DNA from: Terriglobia bacterium
Lineage (GTDB): Bacteria > Acidobacteriota > Terriglobia > Bryobacterales > Bryobacteraceae
DNA: 64,000 nt
Reading direction: 5' to 3'
Assembly: GCA_020073145.1 (NCBI GenBank)
Contig: JAIQFS010000004.1
Coordinates: 1 to 64,000, forward strand
Part shown: positions 10,120 to 18,960 of the stretch, in pieces
How positions within the stretch are numbered: position 1 is the first letter of the stretch
Layout: each line of letters opens with the position of its first letter
Translations under genes and position numbers: made by a program
Notes under the pieces: generated by a model
Databases searched by the model: none
Told to the model about the DNA's origin: nothing
The model's input: only the letters and a program-made list of their open reading frames with translations

Positions 10120-10531
10120 GTAGGCTGTTCCTCCCCGGTGAGTGAGTAACTTTGATTTTACCAGGAAGGAACGGTATTTTTCCCGGCGCTTTTACGCCGG
10201 GGCTGGAGGAATCGATCCCTTTCTCCTCTCAAGGAGGAGTACAAGCCGCACGAACCGCCCGCCGAACGTTGCACCGGGCGGGTTCCAGCTTTTGAGCCCT
10301 AGGTTGGGCAGCTGGCACGCGGCTCCGAAACAAATTGCTACCCGGCGGGCGAGCAACCTTTTTACAATCTCAGAGTAGCGCGCCGCCAACGCGGTCCAGC
10401 ACTGGTAGCCGCGTAAGTAATTGGAAAGCGGCGCAAAATTCCAGACGAACCGGCGTGAACGGCGTACCTGGCTCATGCCAGTCCTGCGTCCCCGCCGGCG
10501 GCTGGGATAAAATCACTAGGCCGATCCCTGT
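10120..10531. other. divergent intergenic region between carA and the kinase gene
   Basis: This region of 412 bases carries the carA ribosome-binding site (10129-10136, minus strand). It also has a 7-bp hairpin, CCCGGCG (10182-10188) with CGCCGGG (10195-10201), about 60 bases upstream of carA, and a TAAAAT-like -10 for carA at 10155-10160. The hairpin is followed by A residues on the carA strand, so it is not a terminator or a simple attenuator. A minus-strand frame over 10192-10476 resembles nothing I know. No other gene is supported. Confidence 0.4.
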
Positions 10532-13159
10532 ATGTCTTTGTCGATTGGGACTCGTCTCGGTCCATACGAGGTCCTCGCGCCCATCGGGGCCGGGGGCATG
10601 GGGGAAGTGTATAAAGCCCGCGACACGCGGCTGGACCGCATTGTGGCGCTCAAAGTTTCGGCCGTTCAGTTCAGCGAGCGGATGGCGCGCGAGGCGCACG
10701 CCGTGGCCGCGCTCAATCATCCCAACATCTGCGCACTGTACGACTTGGGGCCCGATTACCTGGTGATGGAGTACGTGGAAGGCGTCCCCGTAGGCGCGAC
10801 CGACAGCTCGCGAAAGCTGCTGGACCTGGCGGTGCAGATCGCCGACGGATTGCAGGCCGCGCACTCCACCGGAATCGTCCACCGCGATTTGAAGCCGGAC
10901 AACATCCTGGTGACCCGTGACGGGCGGATCAAGATTCTGGATTTCGGGCTGGCGCGGGAGGTCTCGCCGCCGCGCGCGCATGACGCCTCGCGCGCCACCA
11001 CGCGCACGCTGCCGGACGGGATGGCGGGAACGGTGGCGTACATGAGCCCCGAGCAGGCGCGCGGAGCGGGCAGTCTGGATCTGCGGTCGGACCAGTTCTC
11101 CTTTGGCCTGGTGCTGTACGAGATGGCGGCAGGCCGGCGGGCCTTCGAGCGCGACAGCGCGCCGGAGACCATGACGGCCATCATTCGCGAAGACGCCCAG
11201 CCGCTGCCTGCAACCGTACCCGCACCGCTGCGCTGGGCCATCGAGCGCTGTCTGGCCAAAGACCCGGAACAGCGCTACGATTCGACGCGCGACCTGTTTC
11301 GCGATCTGCAGCAGGCGCGGGATCATCTGCCGGACGCGGATTCGATTCGGCCGGCGGCCGCGCTGCCGATCCCGCGGCGTCGCCTTGGAGCGGCCTCGGG
11401 GGCGGCCGCGGTGTTGGCCTTGACGGTCGGCGCCGCGCTGTTCTGGCCTCTGCCCCCGGAGGGACCGCCCGAGGCGGTTCCGTTCGCCACCGAGGCGGAC
11501 ATCGCCACGATGCCGGCGTGGTCACCCAACGGAGACCGCATCGCCTACGCCGCGGACGTGGGCGGCACCTTCCAGATCTTCACGCGCAAGCTGGGCGGCT
11601 CGACGTCCACCCGGATGACCCGTCAGGACTCCTCCTGTTACGACCCGTTCTGGTCGGCCGACGGCACGCGCGTGTACTACCTGGTCTCGCAAGGCGGCGG
11701 CATTTCGAGTTTGTGGTCGATCGGGGTGGCTGGAGGGGGCGCTGAACGGGTTCTGGACGGCACCAACCAAGCCGCGCTGTCACCGGACGGGAAGACGCTG
11801 GCGGCGATGGTGCGGGAATCGAGCGGGCTCTACCGGCTGACGTTCTCCACCCCTCCCGGCGCCCCGCCGAAGCCGTACGGCCGCGAGCCGGTGGCGGGCT
11901 TGCGGTCGGTCGGCGCCGGCACGTATCTGGCCTTCACGCGGGATGGAAAGAATCTCGGTCTGTACACCGATCACGGCGGTCACGCCGAGTTCTGGGAGAT
12001 TCCCATGGATGGCGGAGCTCCCCGCGAACGGCTGCGCGGCCGGGGCACCTTCGGCATCGGCCCGTTCACCTGGCTACCGGGCGGACGCGGCGTGATCTGG
12101 GGCGCGGCGGGCGCGGGCGATGGGCACCTGGAGACTTTCGATTTCGGCTCCGGCTCGGGGCGGCTGGTGACGGGCGGCGCGTTGCGCGAAGAGTTTCCCA
12201 CCCTGGCGCCGAACGGGCGCATGCTGGCCTATGCCACCGGGGCCAGCGGCTACGACCTGATCGATGTCCCGCTGAACGGTGCCGCGCCGCGCACGGTGAT
12301 GGCGACCTCGCGTTTGAATGTCTCGCCGAGCTGGGCTCCGGATCGAATCCACTTCGCGTTCGCGACCAACCGCAGCGGAGCTTACGAGATCTGGCTGCAC
12401 AATCGGTTCGACGGGGCGGAGACGCGAATCGCGGGAGCAGACGATTTTCCGGCCGGCACGAAGGACCTGCTGGAGTGCGCCGTTTCGCCCGATGGCAGCC
12501 GCGTGGCGTACCGGAGAGAGACGGCGGGATCGGTTGAGATCTGGATCTCGCCGCTATCCGGAGAGCCGCCGGTGGCGTTGTGGGCAGATCCCGCGCACGC
12601 TCCGCAGCGCGGGCCCTCCTGGTCGCCAGACGGCAACTGGATCGCCTACAACTCCACGCGCGACGGCAAGAGCGCAGTGGTGAAGATACGGGTGGGCGCC
12701 AATCTGCCGCCCGACCTGGTGGTCTACACCAGTTCCGTGCGCCCGGTGAAGTGGTCGCCTCAGGGAGATTGGATCGCGTACACCGATCCCGGCGGGCTGC
12801 ACGCGGTCAGCCCGGACGGCCGCCAGCAACGGCCGCTCAGTTCGCGGGATTGGCAGACGTTCGGTTGGTCGGCGGACGGCAAGTCCCTGTACGGGATTGC
12901 CTCCACCGAGGACCGGAGGTTGACGGTCGGCCGCGTGGAACTCGCGACCGGAAACGAGACTCAGATTGCGGACCTGGGGCCTGTGCCGGCCGCCATGGGG
13001 TTGGGGAATTTTCACGGGGAGCTTGCCTATCGCGGGTTCAGCCTGAGCCCGGACGGCAAGAGTTTTCTCACGTCGCTATTTCGCGCAAAGGCCGATATCT
13101 GGCTGCTGGCGGAATGGAACAGGCCCAGGCGTCTGTGGGACGCGCTGTGGACCCGGTAG
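10532..13159 (+). CDS. Ser/Thr protein kinase with C-terminal PD40 propeller
   Basis: An 875-residue membrane-bound PknB-type kinase. The cytoplasmic N-terminal kinase has the glycine loop GAGGMGEVYKA near residue 18, the VALKV lysine, catalytic HRDLKPDN (Asp 119), KILDFGLA and an APE-like YMSPEQA. One transmembrane helix lies at about 285-307 (AAAVLALTVGAALFW). The remaining ~560 residues hold repeated PD40/TolB-like units such as AWSPNGDRIAYA and SWSPDGNWIAYNS, forming an extracytoplasmic beta-propeller that may sense a ligand. This architecture is greatly expanded in Acidobacteriota. The start is ATG 10532. Its substrates are unknown. Confidence 0.92.
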   Translation: MSLSIGTRLGPYEVLAPIGAGGMGEVYKARDTRLDRIVALKVSAVQFSERMAREAHAVAALNHPNICALYDLGPDYLVMEYVEGVPVGATDSSRKLLDLAVQIADGLQAAHSTGIVHRDLKPDNILVTRDGRIKILDFGLAREVSPPRAHDASRATTRTLPDGMAGTVAYMSPEQARGAGSLDLRSDQFSFGLVLYEMAAGRRAFERDSAPETMTAIIREDAQPLPATVPAPLRWAIERCLAKDPEQRYDSTRDLFRDLQQARDHLPDADSIRPAAALPIPRRRLGAASGAAAVLALTVGAALFWPLPPEGPPEAVPFATEADIATMPAWSPNGDRIAYAADVGGTFQIFTRKLGGSTSTRMTRQDSSCYDPFWSADGTRVYYLVSQGGGISSLWSIGVAGGGAERVLDGTNQAALSPDGKTLAAMVRESSGLYRLTFSTPPGAPPKPYGREPVAGLRSVGAGTYLAFTRDGKNLGLYTDHGGHAEFWEIPMDGGAPRERLRGRGTFGIGPFTWLPGGRGVIWGAAGAGDGHLETFDFGSGSGRLVTGGALREEFPTLAPNGRMLAYATGASGYDLIDVPLNGAAPRTVMATSRLNVSPSWAPDRIHFAFATNRSGAYEIWLHNRFDGAETRIAGADDFPAGTKDLLECAVSPDGSRVAYRRETAGSVEIWISPLSGEPPVALWADPAHAPQRGPSWSPDGNWIAYNSTRDGKSAVVKIRVGANLPPDLVVYTSSVRPVKWSPQGDWIAYTDPGGLHAVSPDGRQQRPLSSRDWQTFGWSADGKSLYGIASTEDRRLTVGRVELATGNETQIADLGPVPAAMGLGNFHGELAYRGFSLSPDGKSFLTSLFRAKADIWLLAEWNRPRRLWDALWTR

Positions 13160-13213
13160 GGCCCCACGGACGGCGCTAGCCAAGCGGCGATTGGATGTAG
13201 ACTGAATACTGTC

Positions 13214-14638
13214 TTGCTGACGCGCGATCGAGGCTGGCGGCTCTTCGAAGTGGCGCTGCTGACCCTGTCCGCCGGGCTCATCGCATGGCAGCTCTTCGCG
13301 CCCCCGAGCCTGGGGGTGGCGGACAACAACGATTTTCCGAAACTGATCGGCCGTTACTGTCTGGCGCCGGCCGGAGAGCACCCGCTCTTTGAGTATGTGA
13401 ACTTCTCGTACGTTCGAGATCCAGGTGCTTGCTGGAACAGCGGGCTTCTCACTTCCGCGGTCGTGCCGCTGGGTGTAGCCCGCATGGCCGCAGGCCTTGT
13501 GCTGCCGCCGGGACGATTCGATACGCGCTTTTTGGGAGCAGCTTACGGTCTGCTGTTCCTGGGAGCGTTCCAGGGAGTATTGTTGCTGGCGCGCGGCTTC
13601 CGCTTGATGTCGAGGATTCTTCTGCCGGTGGCGGTGCTCGCGATATTCGGCGGTGCGGCCTACGTGCCCTGGTTCAACTCATTTTATTTCGATACCGCGT
13701 CTCTGGTGTTTCTGCTTCTGAGCGCAGTGGCAGTCTGCCGGCTCGTGCTCAGCGAGAGCGTGGCGCTTGGAGAATACTTGCTCGCCACGGGGTGCGTGAC
13801 TCTGCTGGCGGCCTCGAAATCGCAGCACGCGCCGTTAGCCCTGCTGATGATCCCGTGTCTCTGGCTATCGTTCGGGCGTCCCAGATTTCCGGCCCGCCCG
13901 GTGCGTGGGGCCGCGGCCGGCGTAATCCTAGCCGCAGCCGCATTGACCTGGACGACGGCCCCCCGCTGGTACCAGACCATCGCCGTCTATAACGCGCTCT
14001 TCTATCAGTCCTTGCCGCAGTCCTCCGATCCGGCTGGGGACCTCGCGCAGCTGGGCATCGATCGCCACATGCTGCAGTATGTCGGCCAGCATGCGTTTTC
14101 AGAGAACTCGCCCATGCAACGCCAGGACGGAATTGACGCTTTCGGCCGCCAGATGTCCGTGGGCAAGCTCGCGGTGTACTTCGTTTCGCATCCGAGAGTC
14201 ACCCTACGTGTCCTCGGAACTGCGCTCAAGGAAGCGTCGTTGCAGAGAGTACGGATGGAGATTGGAAGCCGGGAATACCGTCTCGGAAATTACGAGAGAA
14301 GCAGCGGCCACAGTCCGGAAGCGCAGAGCGATTTCCTCGATGGATGGGCCGCAGGCAAGGCATTGGCCTTCGGCAATCGGCCGTGGCTTTACGCGGCGTA
14401 CGGAGGCGGACTGCTGGCCTTGGCCTGGGGATGCGCGGTGCGAAGCACTTCCAGAATGCGGGCGCGGGCGGTGCTGCTGGTTGGGACACTGACGGCGCTG
14501 GTCGGGCTGGCGGGATTGATCGTCCTTTTCGATGGCGTCGATATGGGCCGGCACATGTTGATCTTCAACACGCTGCTCGACATGACGGTCTGTGCAACCG
14601 TTGCGGCGGTCCCGCAAAGCTGGGCGGGTCCGGATTAA
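13214..14638 (+). CDS. polytopic membrane protein, possibly GT-C-type glycosyltransferase
   Basis: A 474-residue protein with about ten hydrophobic segments and an acidic N-terminal loop containing ADNNDFPKLIGRYC after the first helix. A D-N-D-F-type motif after the first membrane segment, together with many helices, recalls hexose transferases of glycan assembly (WsfD-like). That resemblance is loose, so no function is assigned. The start is TTG 13214 without a clear ribosome-binding site. Its stop codon overlaps the stop of the convergent PilZ gene (14635-14638). Confidence 0.65.
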   Translation: MLTRDRGWRLFEVALLTLSAGLIAWQLFAPPSLGVADNNDFPKLIGRYCLAPAGEHPLFEYVNFSYVRDPGACWNSGLLTSAVVPLGVARMAAGLVLPPGRFDTRFLGAAYGLLFLGAFQGVLLLARGFRLMSRILLPVAVLAIFGGAAYVPWFNSFYFDTASLVFLLLSAVAVCRLVLSESVALGEYLLATGCVTLLAASKSQHAPLALLMIPCLWLSFGRPRFPARPVRGAAAGVILAAAALTWTTAPRWYQTIAVYNALFYQSLPQSSDPAGDLAQLGIDRHMLQYVGQHAFSENSPMQRQDGIDAFGRQMSVGKLAVYFVSHPRVTLRVLGTALKEASLQRVRMEIGSREYRLGNYERSSGHSPEAQSDFLDGWAAGKALAFGNRPWLYAAYGGGLLALAWGCAVRSTSRMRARAVLLVGTLTALVGLAGLIVLFDGVDMGRHMLIFNTLLDMTVCATVAAVPQSWAGPD

Positions 14639-15087
14639 CCCGGCAGGCGCATCTCGGCGCCGATCGGGACGCCCGGCTGCTGGAACGCTCGGCCCTGGGT
14701 GCGAAACTCATAACGCTCGATGGCGACGGCCGCCCCTCGCTCGTTGCTGCGCACCACGCAGCCGTAGATCATGAGTTTCATGGGGCAGGAGTCATTGAGA
14801 AGCACGGGCCAGTTCATCGACACCTCGACCGGCATCCCGGTAGTCAGCATGTTTTCGGTGGTGAACCAGACGCCGCTGCTGGAGATGTTGAGGGTCTTTC
14901 CTGTGCCGGTTTCCGCGATGCGTTGGCCGTAGAGCATCTTGTAGCGCACTTCCTGTTCAATCTGGAAGCGGCGCTTCATCCTACGCTCGCGTTCGTTGGC
15001 GTTTTTGATTTCGTTCTCTTCGTAGTTCTCGATCACGCGCACCGCCTTCTCTCTCGCAAAGTTACACTGGGGGAGGCGCGCACTCAA
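14635..15087 (-). CDS. PilZ-domain protein
   Basis: A PilZ domain, which binds cyclic di-GMP in the cytoplasm. The protein is at most 150 residues. A basic run ERRMKRRFQIEQEVRYK supplies the RxxxR motif, and NISSSG supplies the D/N-x-S-x-x-G motif. The first ~35 residues are uncertain: TTG 15087 gives the longest form, a GTG after AGAGAAGG is possible, and MKRRF is the shortest. It is convergent and overlaps the upstream membrane-protein gene by 4 bases. Its target is unknown. Confidence 0.8.
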   Translation of the reverse strand: MSARLPQCNFAREKAVRVIENYEENEIKNANERERRMKRRFQIEQEVRYKMLYGQRIAETGTGKTLNISSSGVWFTTENMLTTGMPVEVSMNWPVLLNDSCPMKLMIYGCVVRSNERGAAVAIERYEFRTQGRAFQQPGVPIGAEMRLPG

Positions 15088-15311
15088 TACATCTTTGGTT
15101 ATTCAGGTGCCGCTATCCGATCTACAGAAAAGACCCTGGATCTACGCGTAACGCCTGAGGAGGAAAGCAGTTGGAAGGCGCGATGGGGTTAAGGTTAACG
15201 GCTACTATCTTAGTACCCAGGAGCAGGGCCGGGTACCAGGTGGCGGCACGGTGGAGTTCTAGGGCCCGGCCGACTGTAGAAATATTCAGCGCGAAAATCT
15301 CTGAAAAATAG

Positions 15312-15340
15312 TGGACAAGAAGATCTGAAACTGATAGTAT
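15312..15340 (+). promoter_or_regulatory. sigma-70-type promoter for a candidate small RNA
   Basis: TGGACA at 15312-15317 and TAGTAT at 15335-15340 are separated by exactly 17 bases, each near the sigma-70 consensus. No plus-strand protein gene follows for over 2.5 kb; a terminator lies about 90 bases downstream. Predicted transcription start is about 15347. Confidence 0.6.
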
Positions 15341-15346
15341 AAAACC

Positions 15347-15441
15347 AACAGACAGACAGCATCCTTGGCGGCGAGTCCCCTCCCGCCGCCATCCCCTCTG
15401 AGTGCAGGCCCCGAGATACCCAGCTCGGGGCCTTTTTCTTT
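15347..15441 (+). ncRNA. candidate small RNA with C-rich loop
   Basis: A transcript of about 95 bases is bounded by the promoter at 15312-15340 and a strong terminator. It would fold a 7-bp hairpin, GGCGGCG (15367-15373) with CGCCGCC (15384-15390), showing the loop AGTCCCCTCC. A second ATCCCCTCTG follows in the linker. CCUCC-type loops can pair with Shine-Dalgarno sequences, as in several known regulatory RNAs. No short ORF with a ribosome-binding site is seen. Hfq is encoded in this window, which fits but does not prove a riboregulator. The gene lies between the PilZ gene (divergent) and lptD (convergent). Confidence 0.5.
15407..15441 (+). terminator. rho-independent terminator of the candidate sRNA
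   Basis: GGCCCCGAG (15407-15415) pairs with CTCGGGGCC (15424-15432) as a perfect 9-bp stem with an 8-base loop, followed by TTTTTCTTT. On the minus strand it is preceded by A residues and lacks a following T-run, so it does not serve lptD. The nearest upstream plus-strand gene ends 770 bases away. Confidence 0.88.
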
Positions 15442-15486
15442 GTGCCAGCCCGCGTCGCCGGCAACGCAGGACCGCGTGCTGCCTCG

Positions 15487-17739
15487 CTAGAAGATGCGGT
15501 CCTGCTTCCGGAGAGTCCCGAAGGTGCCAATGTTGGAGACCGCGAAGGCCACGCGAAACTGGTTTTCGTTGCGCGTCCCGAAACTGAAGCGGCGCCACTG
15601 GACACTCAGTCCGCAACAATCGGTGTTGTAGGTCACCTGCGTGGTGGCATACTGGAGGGCCTTCTGGCGGTAGTCGTAGACGCCATCTACGCCGGCGTTC
15701 CAGCCGCGATGGTTGGGGTCGCCGAAGCCGGCGCGGAAGCGGAACTGGTCGGCGGGCGCGGTCAGCACGGGATCGGTATGCACCAGGTTGTGCCCGACCG
15801 AGGCGAAGTATCGCGACCAGCGGTAGTCCACCGAGAGCGTGCTATCGACCAGAGCGCCGCGGCGATGATCGTAGTCGGCGCGCCACTCCACGTTGAATCC
15901 ATTCACCGGGCTCATCCGCATGACCGAGACGAAGGGGGAGGAACTGCGCGGACTCACGAGAAAAGCGTAGGGGGATAGTTCCGCCGTCGTGAGCAGCACA
16001 CTGCGCTGTCCATCGGCGAGGGCGCCGCCGAAGGTCGGGTCGAAGTAGCGTGTCTGCCAAAGCTGCCAGGAGAAGATCTCCTGTACCGAGTCCCCGCGCT
16101 TGGCATACAGGCGATTGGTGAGCGAGAGTTCCAGCTCGTTGGTATTGGAGATCAGCTCCGTCTCGTCGAACCGGATGAAGCGCGCGAAATCATCGCCCAC
16201 GCCGCTCACGTAGCGAAAGGTCGCGCGCGGCTCGATCACGTGCTTGAGTTGGTCGCCGAAGATACTTTTCTTTTTGAAGACCCGGGCCAGCGAGGGAAAG
16301 ATCAGATCGGCCGAGAAATCGCGCGCACTGCGGACCAGGTCGGTGCCGTCCACGCGATGGACCGGAGAACCGAGCAACTGACTGGCCACCGGATTGAGCT
16401 CCTGGCCTTCCGAGTAGTAGGTTTCATCGATGCCAAATCGGGGAATCAAGTGGAAGGCGCCCCAATGCAGTGTGCTCATCAGGTGCGGCGCCAGGACAAA
16501 ACGGTTCATGAATTGGCCGGTCTGAAAGCGGTCGACCAGGGCTCCGGCCGGAGTGAAGACCGGCTCTTCCCGGTAGAGCAATCCCGCCGCCGTGTCAAAG
16601 GAGAACCACAAGGGCACATTCTTCAGCACCTGCCGCTCCCGCTCGCTGAACTGAGCTTCGGGCAGCTTGCGGATGGTCACAGCGTTCGCCTCTAGTTTCG
16701 TGGCTTGGGTAACCGGATCGGTGACCTGCACTTCGGTGCTCTGGAAATTCTCCAGCCGGGCGCCCACGACGTTGAAGGTGTAGGCGGACCAACTCTTATT
16801 CAGAAACCCGACCGACTGCACCTCCGAGCCGATGGCCTCGTTGAAGGAGTCCGACCACTCCTGCCGGAAGCGGAACGAGGTGATGTAGTTAATCTGCCCG
16901 CGCGCGTACCAGCCGTCGCCCAGATCCGACTTCCCGGCGATGTTTACGGTCATGCCGCCGTACTTCTGAACGGGGCCGCCGCCCTGCTGAATACCGCGGT
17001 CCTGCACGCCATAGATAATGGCGTCGTAATCGGTCCCTGGCCGCGGTTTGCCGCGGATGTCCAGGTTGTGTGCGGTGCCCCGAGCGGTGAATTCCTGGAT
17101 CCGGTAGGTCACGTCATAGCTGCGGTTGATGGCCCAGAAATAGCCGATGCCCACCATGAATCCCCGAAGAGAACTGTGGCCGATGTTGGGGATCAGGAAA
17201 CCGCTCTTGCGCGGCTCCTTCTCAAGCGATTTATAAAAGAATGGAGTGAAAAATAGAGGCACTCCGAGCACGCGAAAAATCGAGCGGTAGGCGATGGCGC
17301 GTTCCCCGGGAATGACGTCGAATTTGGGGCCGCGCAGCGTCCACCATGGGCTGGGAACCTTGCAGTTGGTGACAAAACCGTTATGGACGATGTATTTGTC
17401 GCCCATCCGCTCGGCCCACTCGCCCTGGAAATAGAAGGGATTGTTGGTGGTCAGCATGCCGGGCCGCGCGTCGATGTGCGGCGAGGTTTGGCCGTGGACC
17501 CGATAGAACTTGCCGGTATCGGAATCGGTATTGTAATCCACGCGATCGGCCCAGAGCTGCTCGTTCTTGGAAAAGTTGTGAAAGTAAACGTCCCCGGTCG
17601 CGTGCAAATCGCCGGTGCTTTCGTCGTACTCAATCTGGTCGGCCCGGAACAGGATGGCCGCGCTTTCCACCTCAGCGTGGCCGTGGAGCTTGCGCACCTT
17701 GCCGTCAGACTCCTCGACGTCCGCCTTGGTACGCCACAC
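15487..17739 (-). CDS. lptD: LPS-assembly outer-membrane protein LptD
   Basis: LptD inserts lipopolysaccharide into the outer leaflet of the outer membrane. The 750 residues from GTG 17739 contain the periplasmic OstA-like beta-jellyroll (ADQIEYDESTGDLHATGDV) and then the large beta-barrel ending in ...LRKQDRIF, an aromatic C-terminus. Upstream of GTG 17739 the same frame stays open and encodes a clear signal peptide ending FSLTLAAILLAANAASAQA. The gene therefore really begins near or beyond 17874, but no ATG, GTG or TTG exists in that frame before the upstream stop. A TTG at 17899 would reach it only through a one-base shift in a T or A run. Boundaries given are to the first usual start codon. 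Confidence 0.85.
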   Translation of the reverse strand: MWRTKADVEESDGKVRKLHGHAEVESAAILFRADQIEYDESTGDLHATGDVYFHNFSKNEQLWADRVDYNTDSDTGKFYRVHGQTSPHIDARPGMLTTNNPFYFQGEWAERMGDKYIVHNGFVTNCKVPSPWWTLRGPKFDVIPGERAIAYRSIFRVLGVPLFFTPFFYKSLEKEPRKSGFLIPNIGHSSLRGFMVGIGYFWAINRSYDVTYRIQEFTARGTAHNLDIRGKPRPGTDYDAIIYGVQDRGIQQGGGPVQKYGGMTVNIAGKSDLGDGWYARGQINYITSFRFRQEWSDSFNEAIGSEVQSVGFLNKSWSAYTFNVVGARLENFQSTEVQVTDPVTQATKLEANAVTIRKLPEAQFSERERQVLKNVPLWFSFDTAAGLLYREEPVFTPAGALVDRFQTGQFMNRFVLAPHLMSTLHWGAFHLIPRFGIDETYYSEGQELNPVASQLLGSPVHRVDGTDLVRSARDFSADLIFPSLARVFKKKSIFGDQLKHVIEPRATFRYVSGVGDDFARFIRFDETELISNTNELELSLTNRLYAKRGDSVQEIFSWQLWQTRYFDPTFGGALADGQRSVLLTTAELSPYAFLVSPRSSSPFVSVMRMSPVNGFNVEWRADYDHRRGALVDSTLSVDYRWSRYFASVGHNLVHTDPVLTAPADQFRFRAGFGDPNHRGWNAGVDGVYDYRQKALQYATTQVTYNTDCCGLSVQWRRFSFGTRNENQFRVAFAVSNIGTFGTLRKQDRIF

Positions 17740-17892
17740 GCCCAGAGGGGGAGGGTCAAGGCGCGGAGGATTGATTCGCAGATTGGGTTGCAGGACCGGG
17801 AGGGCTTGCGCGGAAGCCGCGTTTGCAGCAAGTAGTATTGCGGCCAGAGTAAGCGAAAATATGCAGATTTTCCGGGAAGAAAAACAAAAATC

Positions 17893-17920
17893 GTGACAAT
17901 CGGGAACCGATATGTAAACT
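17893..17920 (+). promoter_or_regulatory. possible promoter of the RDD-protein gene
   Basis: GTGACA (17893-17898) and TAAACT (17915-17920) with a 16-base spacer lie about 95 bases before ATG 18016, in the divergent region with lptD. The match is moderate and untested. Confidence 0.35.
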
Positions 17921-18015
17921 AGAATGTGGGACCGAATCAGGAGGAACCCTCAATCGGAAGTTAACACACTTCCGAGGGCCTGGTTGGGGAGCCCCGCGGG
18001 AGTTTCATAGGGAAC

Positions 18016-18912
18016 ATGACGTGCGGGTATTGCGGTTTCCGGAATAACGAGGACGAACATCGATGCCGGCGTTGCGGGCGGAAACCAGGCGACGATCTGG
18101 CTGGTCCTGTCACGCTGCACCGGACTGACGGTGCGCTCGCGGCGGCGCCGCAAGCGCAACCGCGGGCCGTAGTCCCGTCCGGAGCAGTAGCGACAGCGGA
18201 TCCAGAGAATCCGGATCTAGCCCGAGCCGTGCAAGGGACTTTGTTCGTGGCGCGGCCGGTCTCCAAGATCATCCCGTTCGAATCCTATGGCGGGGCGCGC
18301 CCGGAAGCGCGGCCTCGTCCCTCGCAGGAACCCGCACGGAAAGCCGCCACCAAACGGGCGGCCCGGCGCTCCGCGCCTGGGGGAACCGGAACTCAGGCCA
18401 GCCTCGACTTCCTGCCGCCGGCGCCGGCGGGACCACGCACCCTGGGCACCACGGTGGAAGCCGTGATCTCGTGCGAAGCTCCGGTGGCGACGACGCTCCA
18501 CCGCGCGGTGGCCGCCGCTCTGGACTGGTCCATGGTGCTCATTGGTTATGGATTGTTCCTGCTGACCTTCCGGCTGGCGGGGGGCGCTTTCGAACTCTCC
18601 CGGACAAACACGTTCGTGTTCGCGGCAATGCTTCCATTTGTGGCATTCGCTTACGGCGCGATGTGGACCGCCGCGGGCACTGAAACACCCGGCATGCGCT
18701 GGGCGCAATTGCGGCTAACGACGTTCGACGGCCTTCCGCTCGAACCCCGGCACCGAGTGCTGCGCTTCGCCGGGGCCTGCCTCAGCTTATCCACGTTCAT
18801 CGGCCTGCTGTGGTCGCTTGCCGACGAAGAAAGCCTCAACTGGCAAGACCACATCTCGCGCACCTTCCCCACGCCGCTGGCATCGGAAACGCAGATTTTC
18901 CACCGCCGGTAG
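18016..18912 (+). CDS. zinc-ribbon RDD-family membrane protein
   Basis: A 298-residue protein. A short zinc ribbon opens it (CGYCGFRNNEDEHRCRRCG, two Cys-x2-Cys knuckles). Then comes a long Pro/Ala/Arg-rich linker of about 130 residues. The C-terminal RDD domain has three hydrophobic segments starting LHRAVAAALDWSMVLIGYGL and the ETPGMRWAQLRL stretch. RDD proteins are membrane proteins of largely unknown function, sometimes transport-related. The start is ATG 18016 with AGGGAA upstream. pgi follows by 48 bases. Confidence 0.82.
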   Translation: MTCGYCGFRNNEDEHRCRRCGRKPGDDLAGPVTLHRTDGALAAAPQAQPRAVVPSGAVATADPENPDLARAVQGTLFVARPVSKIIPFESYGGARPEARPRPSQEPARKAATKRAARRSAPGGTGTQASLDFLPPAPAGPRTLGTTVEAVISCEAPVATTLHRAVAAALDWSMVLIGYGLFLLTFRLAGGAFELSRTNTFVFAAMLPFVAFAYGAMWTAAGTETPGMRWAQLRLTTFDGLPLEPRHRVLRFAGACLSLSTFIGLLWSLADEESLNWQDHISRTFPTPLASETQIFHRR

Positions 18913-18960
18913 AGCGCCTGCTTCGGCGGGTTGGCTACAATCGAGGTTTGGGCGGCTTCG

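Noticed and set aside
10182-10201. Pyrimidine attenuator upstream of carAB
   Set aside because: The hairpin is followed by A, not T, on the carA strand, and no competing anti-terminator fold or leader peptide is visible.
10192-10476. Minus-strand 94-codon gene upstream of carA
   Set aside because: No recognisable motif or ribosome-binding site, and it occupies the divergent control region.
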